DNA from: Ovis canadensis
Taxonomy: Eukaryota; Chordata; Mammalia; Artiodactyla; Bovidae
Direction: 5' to 3'
DNA length: 64,000 nucleotides
Assembly (NCBI RefSeq): GCF_042477335.2
Contig: NC_091250.1
Coordinates: 58,101,384 to 58,165,383, forward strand
Positions 21,612-32,843 of the stretch are shown in pieces. Numbering within the stretch: position 1 is the stretch's first letter; the number at the start of each line of letters is the position of its first letter. The translations under genes were made by a program, and so were the position numbers. The notes beneath the pieces were generated by a model. It was not told the origin of the DNA and did no database searches. It saw only the letters and a program-made list of their open reading frames with translations.

Positions 21612-24409
21612 ACGGCTGCATTCAGAGCTTCATCATGTGTCTTCTGATTCTGCCTCTGCCCATGGTTATAAAACTCCCATTTCCCCTTATTGGATATCAA
21701 CTCTTTATCAATTCCTGGAGGGTTCTCAGAGGTGTTACCCTGACTGCTCACCATTTTAGTCGCTTCAGACAGTAGGTTGCTCTTACTGTGGTTATTCTTG
21801 CTCTTCCCCTCGCTGGTCATCTCCCAAGCCTCTGAGGCCCACAAAGCTGTCACCACTATTAGGGTAACCTCTCTAGGGGAACAGAGTGGCCTAAAACAGA
21901 TATGGAAGATGCTGCTAATTTACAAGTTACCTAGCCTTTGGTTCCTGCTGCCACCTTCTTAGAGTAGTTCAGCTATTTTTCCTTTTGAAAATTGCCCCCG
22001 TTTTTTTCTCTTAACCCAGTACATGTTATTATTATGAGACATCAGTCTCAGATGAGAGTGCTGTCAGCTGTCACCTCCGTTATGAAGGGGGGATTGGCTC
22101 TCTCCAGCTTCGTGTTACACTCAGCTCTGTCGGTCTTGATTCTGGGCTTCTAGTGTCCCTACTTCTTAGTGAGGCTTTGGTGGTCTTGTTCTTCTGACTC
22201 TTATTTGTAGCCCTTTATTCAGATCATTCAGACATGAGTCCATGATCCTGGGCTGGAAGAGAACTTGAGAAAAGTATATTGCACCCCAAATCCTCCTCCT
22301 GTCTAATTCTAAAGCATGATTCTTGAATCAAGCTAGTACTTCTCATGTCTTCTTTCCTTCATCACAATTCTACACGGGAGGTGTTCCTGCTCTTAAGACA
22401 AATAGACTCACTTCATCACTCCTCTGTACCCAAGCATTTATGAACTCAAGGAAGGACACAGCTATGGCCAAATCTGAAACAGTCACGGCACTTCTTTTTG
22501 AGCTCCTGTCTCGACAAGTGACAATTTCTTCCCACAACCTTATATGAAAAATGAGATACCATGGATTAAGGAGATAGTTTCAACCATTCAATTTACTTGA
22601 GTTTACCATTTGCCAATATTTGTGGATTATTATTAGATACAGAGAGAGCATCACTGGAATTTGGTTCAGGTACAATGTGAACTCTGAACTGGAGAAATGT
22701 CACAATATCATCATCTTTCATGGGAGAGAAAACAAGACAATTTTAATTGGCTGTATGCTCTCCCTTCTCATTGGATTTCTTGCTCCTTTCTTCTTGGTTC
22801 TCTTATTTCTGGATCTTACTAAATTCAAAAGAGATTGCTTACTGCTTAATATTTCTTTGTTTTATGCCTTGAGCTATATACCAAGGAAAAAAGCATTTCC
22901 AGTCAATCACACATACCAAGGCTTTTCTGTAAAAAAGAGAAAAATATTCAGAATGTTCCATACATAAAACTATTTCAATTTTTAATCCTGTTTTACAGAA
23001 ATTAGAGACATAGTTCTAAATTTAGCTGGATCCGACCTGCTTCACCTAACTCACTTACCATTAACAATGGGAAAGAGTTTTAAAACTCCCCAATACCTGT
23101 CAGCTGCTGTTAGTAATAAGAAAAGCATTTCCTTAATCCTTCACCCCAAGGGCAGTTTCATTATAGTTTCAAAGTGAAGATCAAGAATTCTGCTTGAGAT
23201 GTAATAACTTTTTAAGAAAATTTGATCTTAAAAGAAATGGAAATTAAGTATAGCATTATGTACTATTCATTATTAAAGGAAAATTCAAAGGGATTGTATG
23301 CTCATCTCATGAATTCTTCCTAAAAACTGTGGTTGCTTCGTTAAAGAGATATGGAATAGCAGGTGGCCAGGTAGTCGTCTTTATTAAATGGAAAAATCTC
23401 TTGACTCTGAGTCACCAGCCTTTCAATTTTCCTCTAAAGAAGGAAAGGGTTAATTTATATTCTTTCCATTTTTCCATAAAAGACAGACTCTAGGTTCTGA
23501 ATTGCTGAGCTCAGTGCCAGGGTTGCACAAAATAAAGACAGATCATATTACACATCCTTTCATCAGCATCTCAAAGGGTTTTATACCCATTAAAATACCA
23601 CTGTAGCCTTCCTGTGTAGCTAAGTATGCAGTTTGGTGTGCAAATAAGTTAAGTCTTCCTGCAAGTGCCTTTTCCCATTTGTTTCACTTTATCTTAATGT
23701 CTTTGCAATTCATTTAGTGTCACCAATTTAAGATAAAGGTATTTAGCAGTTTGGGGCATATCACTCTGAGTAGAAAAACCTTCCTGACCCCCAACTTAAA
23801 GCAGAGCAGAGGCCCCCAAAAGCAGCTTAGACAACTGTCCCCCATGAGGGTCTTTGACCACAGATTTCGTCCAAGGTGACGTGTATTTCACCCCTAACTA
23901 TTTGACATAAATAAATCTTCATCCTTTGAAGGGAAGGACTGAGCACAAGAAACTGGGAAAAATCAATCTGAACCAAGGCTGATGATGCAGGGGACTTTTG
24001 GTAATGAGACTATATCGGCAAGAGCTGGTTCCCAAGGGAGATCTGAGCTTGGGAAATATTACTGAAAATAAGTCCAGCTCCTAAAGTGACCATGAAAAAC
24101 AATAACAGATATCTGGAGATATGTTACAATGCTTTTCAAATCTTTGTGTTTTATACTTATAACCCCACATTCAAAACCAGAAAGAGAGATTTTCAGAAGG
24201 TCATAGCTAGGAATCTCAATGCCAACTTGTATTCTAAACCTAATAAGGCAGCCATATATAGTATGAATCTTAGCCCTAAATTTATTTCCCTAGTTTTAAG
24301 ACCCCTCAAACATCTATTTTAACCTTCACCATTATGTTCTTATTTGCCTTGAATGATTTTAGAATGAGGGAAGATACCATATACCTAAAGGAGAGAACAC
24401 AAATGAAAA
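21612..24409. other. Long unassigned stretch, no gene seen
   Basis: About 2.8 kb with no recognised young repeat. 23340-23760 is repeat-free and AT-rich with balanced composition and could be conserved non-coding DNA. An open frame of 115 codons at 22620-22967 is rich in Ile/Leu and has no recognisable family. Confidence 0.4.
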
Positions 24410-24550
24410 AGTTAATTGAGTCAGACACGGCAGAAGGAGTCAGGGCCATGAAGAGTAATGAGACACTGTCCCTGTTCAAGAAGAACTTACAGACTAATGA
24501 GAGAAAACCAGAAACAGGTAAACATATCATTTCACCATAATATGGCAAGT
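24410..24550 (-). repeat. Probable L2 LINE 3' fragment
   Basis: 'gacactgtccctgttcaaga', 'agaacttacagactaatgag' and 'atatggcaagtgctaggcaa' match the antisense L2 3' end in order. Confidence 0.5.
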
Positions 24551-25639
24551 GCTAGGCAAAGATATACCCTGGATGTAATGAGTGTTCAGAATCGGGGTAT
24601 TAGTAATAACACTGAGATTTGCTGGGCTTATGTACTCCCATCTGCCTCTCATTAGCTCTGCAGCAGCCTTAAAAATATTAATAACACTCTTGACTACCAA
24701 GGTCACTATGAAACACAGCAGCCTAGAGGACCCTGGAGGAAGCAGAATGTGTTTGAAGTACTGTAAAAAGCCCCATCCTGGAGAACTGTCACTATTTGCT
24801 TCTCTGGCAGCTCCCTATAAGAGCCCATTCACAGGATTTATCTTCAGGTGACCTTGCATTAAGGGGAAATTCCTAACACCAGAGTATTTGCAAAAGCAAT
24901 CAGCAGCCAACTGTTTAACATCACAGCTGCCTGAGCCAGGGATGTAAGTTGGGAAATAAGAGGCTTCCCAAAAAATATAAGATGAAGTTCTAGGAAATGA
25001 ATTGTCTACAGAAGGTTTTGAAAAGTTGTCACGTATTCCTGGGGATCTACAACTGCCATGTGCATGCCAATAAAAAACCGAGAAACCCTAAGCTCTCACC
25101 CCTGGCTAACCTTGAGGTTCTTTGCAAGTAGTAAGTGAGAAATAAGGTGGAGTCATAAATTGCCAAAGTGCTGAAAACAAACCATAGCAACCTAAAGAGA
25201 GGGAGAACTATTGCTAAAGGTGTTTAAGGAAATCTCCATCCAATGATGACTTGTCCCCTAGGCTTACTGGGCAACGACTTTAATGAACACATACAACAAA
25301 GGATATAGACATTAACAAAATTATTTCAGAAAAGGCATCCAACAACAAACAGCAAAAACAACAAACTCTAGGTAGGGGAAGGACCTGATTTCCAAAGGTG
25401 CCGCTAAGGCAAGACCTCAATAAATATACAGAAAAATCACAATTAAAGTCATTACTAGAAAATATCTATTTGACACAATAAAAGATAATAGAACTAAAAT
25501 GTAAATGTATTATAAAACACTGAAAAGTACTATCATAACTTGACCAAGTAAATTTTCTCTAACTGTGCAATTATCTAAGAATTCATAGTTTTAAAGGAAC
25601 TATTTCACCTTATAATGCTTTAATAAATTTCTACCTTGT
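24551..25639. other. Unassigned AT-rich sequence
   Basis: No gene or assigned repeat. Confidence 0.4.
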
Positions 25640-26035
25640 GGCAATGGAGTATTCAAAAAGAAGAAGAAGATGATAATGGCAACATAGAGAAATGAAACAT
25701 AAATCATATAGAAAAGAAATAAAATGGCAAATGTAAACCCTACCCTAACAGTAATAACATTAAATTGAAATAGAATAATCAAAAGGCAGGCTTTGGCAGA
25801 ATGGATACAAAAATATGATCCAACTATTGACTTTCTATAAGGGATACACTTTAGATTGAAAGACACAAATAGGTTGAAAGTAAACAAATAGCATGCAAAC
25901 AATCACCAAAAGAGAGTCAAATATTAATATCAGACAAAACAGACTTTAAGATAAAAATTATTTCTAGAGACAAATAAAGTTCATCATTATAAAAGGATCA
26001 GTCCATCAGGAAGCTATCATCATTACAAATATCAA
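25640..26035 (+). mobile_element. Old L1 ORF2 fragment
   Basis: Sense L1 coding-region remnant: 'aagggatacactttagattg', 'aaagacacaaataggttgaa', 'atcagacaaaacagacttta' and 'aaaaggatcagtccatcagg'. It is heavily interrupted and carries no 3' end. Confidence 0.75.
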
Positions 26036-26291
26036 TCTTTTGGCTCCTCTTCAAATCATGTATGAAGTAAAAGATGCATATATATATCCCAAATATACTG
26101 AGTGGAATAATATTAAAATAGTCACATAGAGAAAAATCTGATTTAAAAAGTGTTACTGGTGGAGGGTACAGACACTGGGTTACTGTATGAGCTTGAATCT
26201 GTATACTTTGGGATTCTAATGTTATGCCCAAGTCGCGAAATCTCCCAACGACCACCAGGGAGCTGATATCCAATGCAAAAGCAAGAGAGTT

Positions 26292-26297
26292 TTTATT
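26292..26297 (-). promoter_or_regulatory. LTR polyadenylation signal AATAAA
   Basis: The plus strand reads TTTATT. It is placed between the R and U5 portions of the LTR. Confidence 0.7.
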
Positions 26298-26375
26298 ACC
26301 AAGCTTGAGCTGGGGCTCCCACTGATACCAATGCAGCAGCTATAGGGAGGAGCCCTGAGCTCTGGGTTACATTGC

Positions 26376-26382
26376 TTATATA
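26376..26382 (-). promoter_or_regulatory. LTR TATA box
   Basis: The minus strand reads TATATAA, about 80 bases upstream of the LTR polyadenylation signal and downstream of the CCAAT cluster. Confidence 0.7.
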
Positions 26383-26429
26383 GGGTATTCTCACATGAAA
26401 AATTCGAAAAACGGGAGTCTCCAGGTCTG

Positions 26430-26555
26430 ATTGGTCACCTTCTGGTGAAGGGTTAGGTGTTGAGTTCTGATTGGTTCTCGTTTCCCGGGCTGGCCACGGG
26501 TGCTGATTCGTTCCCATTTCCCCAGGCTGGCCACAGGTTCTGATTGGTTCGCAGG
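26430..26555 (-). promoter_or_regulatory. U3 tandem repeat with CCAAT boxes
   Basis: Unit starts 'ctgattggttc' or 'ctgattcgttc' at 26467, 26503 and 26540 (period 36-37) with 'ggctggccac' in each full unit. ATTGG (CCAAT on the minus strand) occurs at 26430, 26470 and 26543. The middle unit has a C in place of G and loses the box. Repeats of this kind form LTR enhancers. Confidence 0.75.
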
Positions 26556-26715
26556 TGGTGGGGTGAGGTCAGGGGATTTCCAAAGGTTCTTTTCCGGGAA
26601 CCTTAAATTCTTCACTAAGAATGTGATCATACCTTTGGCTAGAGATTTACCATACTCACCCTTGAAAAGAGGAAGAAACACACAAACATGAGCACATACA
26701 GACATGACTAGCTCA

Positions 26716-27830
26716 GAGTCCACCTTCCTCCTTTATGCCTATCAAGAGTTCACAGTGCTATACAAACCTTCCAACTTTTAGGCAAGCTCAGGCTCTTATT
26801 CCCTGAAAATGCTGTTCAATGTGCTGTGCTCACCTTGAGAAGAAAAGCCTAGAAGGAAGTCCCCGGAAAGCAACATCAGGAAACCATGTCACTTCAATAC
26901 AATGCTTTTGTGTATGTCTTAAGAAAGCCTTATTTATTCAGGAATTCTAGTTAGTTCAATGCATTCATATAATTACACATGATTTTACAATGGACATTGT
27001 GATGATCTCATTTGTAATTTTGCTTTTCAATAAAACTTGTGTAAGAAAAGAAAGCTGAGAGAATGAAATATTGTCAGGAAAATTATTGATAGGACTTGTT
27101 TTTGCTATTAAGTTTAATATCCTAATTAATCTGGGCTCTCCTCGACCTGTCTTCTCGTTCTGCCATTAATCAGTGATTTGACCTTCTGTGATTCACTCTT
27201 TATCTTTACCTGTCTAATGATGAAGTTGAACTAGAAAGCCGTTAAGTTTCCTTTCAGCTCCAATATTATTTGTGTTTCTGAAGTAAGGATTTAAATTTAG
27301 TTATAATCTAACTACATGTTGAATTTCCTTTATCCCACAATACTAAGTATGTTAACAAAATTGCTAATAAACTCTAAACAGCAGAGAAAATGTTTCAGTT
27401 TAGTTCAGGGAAGGAGGTAAATGAAAAATTGCTATCTTGTTTGATTAAATGTGAATTTCACAATTGCCTATTTGTCCATTATTGTCAAAAAATCCAAGGT
27501 ATACTGCCTAGTTATATACAGTCAAATTGCCTTAAAAACCTTTCTTTTGAATTTCAGAAGGTTTAAAAAATAGCTAACTATTCCATTTTTAAACTGCTTG
27601 CTTCAGAAGTTTTTATAGACTAACTAATAGAAATGTGCTTTCAAAGAAAAGTAGGTTGTTCGTTTCTATAGATCTAAAAGTGCTCAGCATATATTTCCTA
27701 GGCCAGTACAACCATGGAAATGTATGAAATACTGTGAAACAATTTCCTAGATTATATAACCCTGTTCCCAAGTTACACCGACCACACAATAAATACCCTG
27801 CAATAGAAGTATGATAAACATTATTATTAT
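26716..27830. other. Mostly unassigned; old MIR-like piece inside
   Basis: 27150-27280 resembles an antisense MIR ('ctgccattaatcagtgattt', 'ctttcagctccaatatt'). The rest is AT-rich single-copy sequence without a gene. Confidence 0.4.
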
Positions 27831-28041
27831 TGGGCTTCCCATGTGGCTCAGTGGTAAAGAATCCACCTTCAATTCAGGAGAGACAGTTTCAATCCCTGGG
27901 TCGGGGACATTCCCTGGAGGAGGGCATGGCAACCCACTCCAGTATTCTTGCCTGGAGAACCCATGGACAGAGGAGCCTGGAAGGCCACAGTCAATATGGC
28001 TGCAGAGTCAGACATGACTGAGTGACTGAACACACACACAC
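27831..28041 (+). mobile_element. Bov-tA SINE with 13-bp target-site duplication
   Basis: Sense Bov-tA ('gggcttcccatgtggctcag' to 'gactgagtgactgaac' plus a CA tail). A perfect duplication aaacattattatt flanks it at 27816-27828 and 28042-28054. Confidence 0.95.
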
Positions 28042-28054
28042 AAACATTATTATT

Positions 28055-29410
28055 GTTATCTGCATTAAGTTTTTCAGTATGGTATTACACTTTCATTACT
28101 ATCCAAGTACTTTCAAACAATGACGCATTTACAAATGTGTATGTCCATAACCAGATATTACCAGTATCACATTTCCTCTGACTTCAGCCAAGCATAAATG
28201 CAACAAATAGGTTTATTGCTCAACTGTGTTCAACTCCAATTGAAGATTTAAATTTGAATAGTCCTAAATGGCTCTCAGCACCCAGGTAGCAATCCCTTGA
28301 CAATCTGCCAACGTGTGTGTTTCTTAATATAGAACACTGCTCCTGCTGGCAAATTCACTTTCTCAATTTTCTAGAAGATACAGAAAAGGATGGGAATAGG
28401 CTCAAGCCTTCCCTTAGAAATGGTAAACACCTCAAACAATGAAAGTCATCCATTTCCTTGAAAAATTAAAATACCATTTGGCATACATACTTTCTCAGGG
28501 CAGAGCCTTCTGTTAGTAACATGCTTTATAGTCGATAGTTATTTATTTGAATCATTTAGGAGCCATTTGAAGACAGACGAGTTTAAATCACATCTTTAAA
28601 CAAAGCAAAATAGATTTAGGCTTCCACAAACATCTGTTAATTTTCACACACTGAATCCGTTAAGATAATTCACCTTATGGAGTAACTCACAAGGAGAAGC
28701 TCCCTCCACAACACGGAAGAAGGAAAAATTCAGTTATGCAAATGATTCCCATTTAAACTCTGCCCAGTGAGCAACAGAAAGAGTAAGCAATTCAAATTGC
28801 ATGTTAATCACCTTCACATTTACAGAGCTCCAGGAAAGCCAAGGCTGACAAGGTCAGATTTTCTGCAGGGTTCTAGAATGACAGTATTCTGAGGATGGAG
28901 CTCTGTCAGATCACTCCCCTGAGGGAGAACCAATACAGCTGCTAGGAGGTCCTCTCTGGAATCTGCTTCATGGGTGGCTTTTTCCTCTGCTGGGATATTC
29001 AGATGATAAAATAATACTCGATGATCTTTCTCAAATTATTCAACTTGGACCAAATGAAAAAAGTGGTTGTAATCACCTTGCAACTGTGGCTGAAACCACC
29101 GTTGGTCTTTGTTAACTAAAGGGGAGATACTGGCTTTTGCTACTGGAAAGAAAGAGAATCTCTGAATTAGAACAAAAATCACTCCTAATTTCTTGTGAGA
29201 TTTGAGATTCCATTGATAATGACCAGAAAGATAATTCCATAGCTGAAAACTCTGATCAGGTGATACCAGTGTTGGGTACATCATGAAGGATGTGATATGC
29301 TTAGAGTACCAAAATTCTGACACAGAAATTTCTTTTGAATATCTCTGGGTTTAATACATTTACAAAAAAAAGTTATACCATTCTTAACTCTCCCAAGGGC
29401 TTTCTATTTA
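28055..29410. other. Unassigned single-copy sequence
   Basis: No recognised repeat for about 1.35 kb. An octamer motif ATGCAAAT lies near 28737. A 95-codon minus frame at 29036-29323 has no recognisable feature. Confidence 0.4.
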
Positions 29411-29860
29411 GAGGATCTTTATTGAGGATTTACTTCTGGGTCAGACACTGTACTGAACTATATTTAATTTCATTTAATCTTCAAATTAATATTATGAAAT
29501 AGGAATCATTGTATTTGTTTTACATTTAAGGAATCTTTGGCTTAGGGAGTTTAAGTTATTTACTTAACACATACATGCTAAGTCACTTCAGTTATGTCTG
29601 ACTCTTTGTGACGCTATGGACTATAGCCCAACAGGCTCCTCTGTCCATGGGATTCTCCAGGCAAGAATACTGTAATGGTTTGCCATGCCCTCCTCCAGGG
29701 GATCATCCTGACCCAGGGATAGAACACATATCTCTAATGTCTCCTGCACTGGCAGATGGGTTCTTTACCACTAGTGCCACCTGGGAAGCCTCTATTTACA
29801 TTATAAGTAAGGACAAAGCTAGGATTTGAACCCTGGCCTGAATGACTTTTCAAAATCCAT
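29411..29860 (+). repeat. MIR SINE split by a Bov-tA
   Basis: 29411-29573: 'ctttattgaggatttacttc', 'agacactgtactgaactata' and 'catttaatcttcaaattaat'. After the Bov-tA: 'aaggacaaagctaggatttg'. Together these give one sense MIR in consensus order. Confidence 0.78.
29574..29790 (-). mobile_element. Bov-tA SINE, full length, nested in MIR
   Basis: Reverse orientation from 'aagtcacttcagttatgtct' to the tRNA head 'ttctttaccactagtgccac' and GGGAAGCC. A short duplication 'tatttac' is visible on both sides. Confidence 0.94.
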
Positions 29861-30104
29861 GCTGGTACTGATATGCTACTCTATGTTCTGCATAACAAGA
29901 AAGAATTATGATTGCCCTGATCTCCAAGGAGGTAAAGTTTGTTCCTCTACCCCTAGGTTTAGTTTGAAGTGTTAGTCTAGAATTCAAAATTTACATGCTT
30001 GGACCTTTCCTCAAAGGATTCCAAGCAATGGGCCTGGGAGGTAGGCAGGTCGAGTTTTCAAAACTTCTTCAGCTGGTTCCAATGCACACTCTCCATCAAG
30101 AACT

Positions 30105-30450
30105 ACTGATATCACTTATAAGTGGGATCTAAAAAATATGATAGTGACACAATTTATGAAGCAGAAATAGATTGCTAGACATAGAAAAATTAATAGTTAC
30201 CAAGAAGAAAGGTGAGGAGGGATAAATTAGGAGTTTGGGATTAACAGATACATACCACTATATATAAAATAGATAAACAACAAGGATCTACTGTATAGCA
30301 TAGGAAACAATAGTCAATATCTTGTAATATTGGGAAAAAATGGAAAATGGAAAAATGAAAAATGGAAAAAAATCTGAAGCTGAATCACTTCACTGTACAT
30401 CTGAAACTAACATAGAATTTTAAATCAACTATACTTCAATTTAAAAAAAG
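30105..30450 (+). mobile_element. L1 3' end
   Basis: Sense L1 terminus: 'agggataaattaggagtttg', 'actatatataaaatagataa', 'ggatctactgtatagcatag' and the end 'atcaactatacttcaattta'. A local repeat of 'aaaatggaa' lies at 30332-30371. Confidence 0.88.
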
Positions 30451-30919
30451 AAGAGCTCATCACATAATTTAGTAATCCTGTTACACTGGAGTTCATGTAC
30501 ACATTCTCAGATATCCTTGGAGACACCCAGGAAATTTTAAGGTTGTAATCTCACTTCAATAAAAATGTTTTACAATTACTCTTTAAGTTAATTCTTGATC
30601 TGGATAACCAAGCTCTTCTAGCTGACTTTGTTCTTTTCTATTTATTTCAGCTTTGTATTTGTAATCATGAATTTATTCACACAACAAATTATGTAATTCC
30701 TAACATGGTAAGTAAGACAATAAGCACATTTGCAAAAATGTTAAAAATCATGACAACCTGACAGGTTTGCTATGAAATTTAATGAAAAGTACTTAGAGGC
30801 GTCTAACATTTGGTAAAGACTCAATGAATGTTAGGTATAGTTTTTCTTATTCTATCCTTTATTCTTTAGAGTAAACAAAAGTTCTAAACTTCATGTAGTA
30901 CTAAGTACTATAAACAAAA
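30451..30919. other. Unassigned; MIR remnant near the end
   Basis: 30755-30845 ('aagtacttagaggcgtctaa', 'ggtaaagactcaatgaatgt') looks like an antisense MIR end. No gene. Confidence 0.4.
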
Positions 30920-31120
30920 CAGTGGAAGGCAATAAGGGTAAGATAAGAGCTCTACTTGGTGACCTGGGAGGGCCTCTCTATTTCAGTGATATTTAATATC
31001 AAAGTCCTAAGTAGAGTGATGAAGCAAGCTACATAGCTGTGAAGAACTTTCTAGGTGAGGGGAAAAGCCAATGAAACACTCTTAAGCAGCAATAAACTAA
31101 GGTGTTCATATTCCTTCACT
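30920..31120 (-). repeat. L2 LINE fragment
   Basis: Antisense L2: 'ggagggcctctctatttcag', 'ctaggtgaggggaaaagcca' and 'cagcaataaactaaggtg' follow the order of the L2 3' region (upstream of its terminus). Confidence 0.5.
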
Positions 31121-31194
31121 CATTTAGTTATAGGTGATCATGGGACAAAATGTAACTTTTGATAGTGTTTCTCAAAAGGCTGAAATTCTTACTG

Positions 31195-31600
31195 TAGGAT
31201 GGATTCTGCACACATACCCTCATTCATATGATGAAGGTCTAACTCCCAGTACTTCAGAATGTGCTTATATTTGGACATAGAATTTTCACAGGGATAATTA
31301 AGTTAAAATGAAGTTATTAGGGTAGACTCTAATCCAATATGACTGAAAATTTGGACTCAGACATGTACACATGTACAGAGGGAAGGCAATGGAAAGACAA
31401 AGAAGGCAGTCATTAATAGGCCAAGGAGAGAGGCCTGGAATAGATCCTTACCTCATGGCCCTCAGAAGAAATCAACTCAGTCCAACACTTTGATCTTGAA
31501 CTTCAAGCCTCCAGAATGGTGAGAAAATATATTTCTGTAGTTTAAGTTGATCTGTGGTACTTTGTGATGGCAACCCAAGCAAACTAAATACAGACATCAT
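31195..31600 (+). repeat. MaLR-type LTR (MLT1-like)
   Basis: 'gtctaactcccagtacttca', 'taatccaatatgactgaaaa', 'gccaaggagagaggcctgga', 'gaacttcaagcctccagaat', 'atttctgtagtttaagttga' and 'caaactaaatacagaca' follow the order of this LTR family. It is an ancient ERVL-MaLR solo LTR with no coding part. The family name within MaLR is uncertain. Confidence 0.65.
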
Positions 31601-31960
31601 TGTCAAGAATAAAAAGAATTCTTCAGGTGGATCTACTTATTATTCAAATTTTAAAAGTTATACTTAGAAGATCTTGATCTATTCAAACGGACAGTAAGTG
31701 CTAATCTGGATTAGACACCCAGGATTTTCACCAAGTGGGTTGGTCAAATGGGAAGAAGTCTAGAAGTAAAGTAGTTCTTTGGGAGCTGGGGCCCAATTGA
31801 CATCTTTGAAAGCTTCCTGACCAGCACAGGAGTGAGGTTTCTCGTGAATGGATTGAACTCTGTAGAAAGAATATGTAACTGTCCTCTGGTAAGCCACCAA
31901 AGAATTTCATTTCTCTTATCATCATGAGGTCCCCAGCCTTTGGGCTGGAGGACATGATGC
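31601..31960. other. Unassigned; insertion locus of the U6-L1 chimera
   Basis: Single-copy sequence leading to the target-site duplication at 31961. No gene is seen. Confidence 0.5.
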
Positions 31961-31979
31961 TGAAAATCAGACCATTTCT
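31961..31979. repeat. Target-site duplication, left copy
   Basis: tgaaaatcagaccatttct, identical to 35176-35194. It abuts the oligo-T (poly(A) tail) of the minus-strand L1. The last T could belong to the tail. Confidence 0.97.
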
Positions 31980-31990
31980 TTTTTTTTTTT

Positions 31991-32422
31991 AATTTTTGCT
32001 TTATTTTACTTTACAATACTGTATTGGTTTTGCCATACATTGACATGAATCCACCACGGGTGTACATGCATTCCCAAACATGAAACCCCCTCCCACCTCC
32101 CTCCCCACAACATCCCTCTGGGTCATCCCCGTGCACCAGCACCAAGCATGCTGTATCCTGCATCGGACATAGACTGGTGATTCGATTCTTACATGATAGT
32201 ATACATGTTTCAATGCCATTCTCCCAAATCATCCCACCCTCTCCCTCTCCCTCTGAGTCCAAAAGTCCGCTATATACATCTGTGTCTTTTTGGCTGTCTT
32301 GCATACAGGGTCGTCATTGCCATCTTCCTAAATTCCATATATATGTGTTAGTATACTGTTTTGGTGTTTTTCTTTCTGGCTTACTTCACTCTGTATAATC
32401 GGCTCCAGTTTCATCCATCTCA
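31991..32422 (-). other. L1-BT 3'UTR of the chimera
   Basis: Antisense 'ctgtattggttttgccatac', 'gaatccaccacgggtgtaca' and 'cccccTCCCACCTCCCTCCCC', the G-rich tract of the L1-BT 3'UTR on the opposite strand. The same terminus recurs as short copies at 35959, 39229 and 47428. Confidence 0.92.
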
Positions 32423-32839
32423 TCAGAACTGATTCAAATGTATTCTTTTTAACGGCTGAGTAATACTCCATTTGTATATGTACCACAGCTTTCTTATCCA
32501 TTCATCTGCTGATGGACATCTAGGTTGTTTCCATGTTCTGGCTATTATAAACAGTGCTGCGATGAACATTGGGGTACATGTGTCTCTTTCAATTCTGGTT
32601 TCCTCGGTGTGTATGCCCAGCAGTGGGATTGCTGGGTCATATGGCAGTTCTATTTGCAATTTTTTAAGGAATCTCCACACTGTTTTCCATAGTGGTTGTA
32701 CTAGTTTGCATTCCCACCAACAGTGTAGGAGGGTTCCCTTTTCTCCACACCCTCTCCAGCATTTATTGCTTGCAGATTTTTGGATCACAGCCATTCTGAC
32801 TGGTGTGAAGTGGTACCTCATTGTGGTCTGGATTTGCAT
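32423..32839 (-). pseudogene. L1 ORF2 C-terminal part, out of frame
   Basis: Starts [16 protein letters not shown] and holds the cysteine-rich motif [18 protein letters not shown], the Cys-x3-Cys…His-x4-Cys pattern of L1 ORF2. It continues the main frame but is separated from it by a frameshift near 32867, where two bases appear to be lost. Near 32478 a second, one-base loss in TACACAATGG shifts the frame again, so the natural C-terminus is replaced by about 20 unrelated residues (…[16 protein letters not shown]). Confidence 0.88.
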
Positions 32840-32843
32840 TTCT

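Larger units (their letters stand above)
26220..26715 (-). mobile_element. Solitary class I ERV LTR
   Basis: On the minus strand: a U3 with CCAAT boxes arranged in a tandem repeat, a TATA box (26376-26382), then about 80 nt to AATAAA (26292-26297), then a U5 ending …GGGCATAACA at about 26220. This is the order of a gammaretrovirus-like LTR, similar to bovine ERV1 LTRs. No internal region was found on either side, so it is a solo LTR. The U3 edge at about 26715 and the target-site duplication could not be fixed. Confidence 0.75.
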
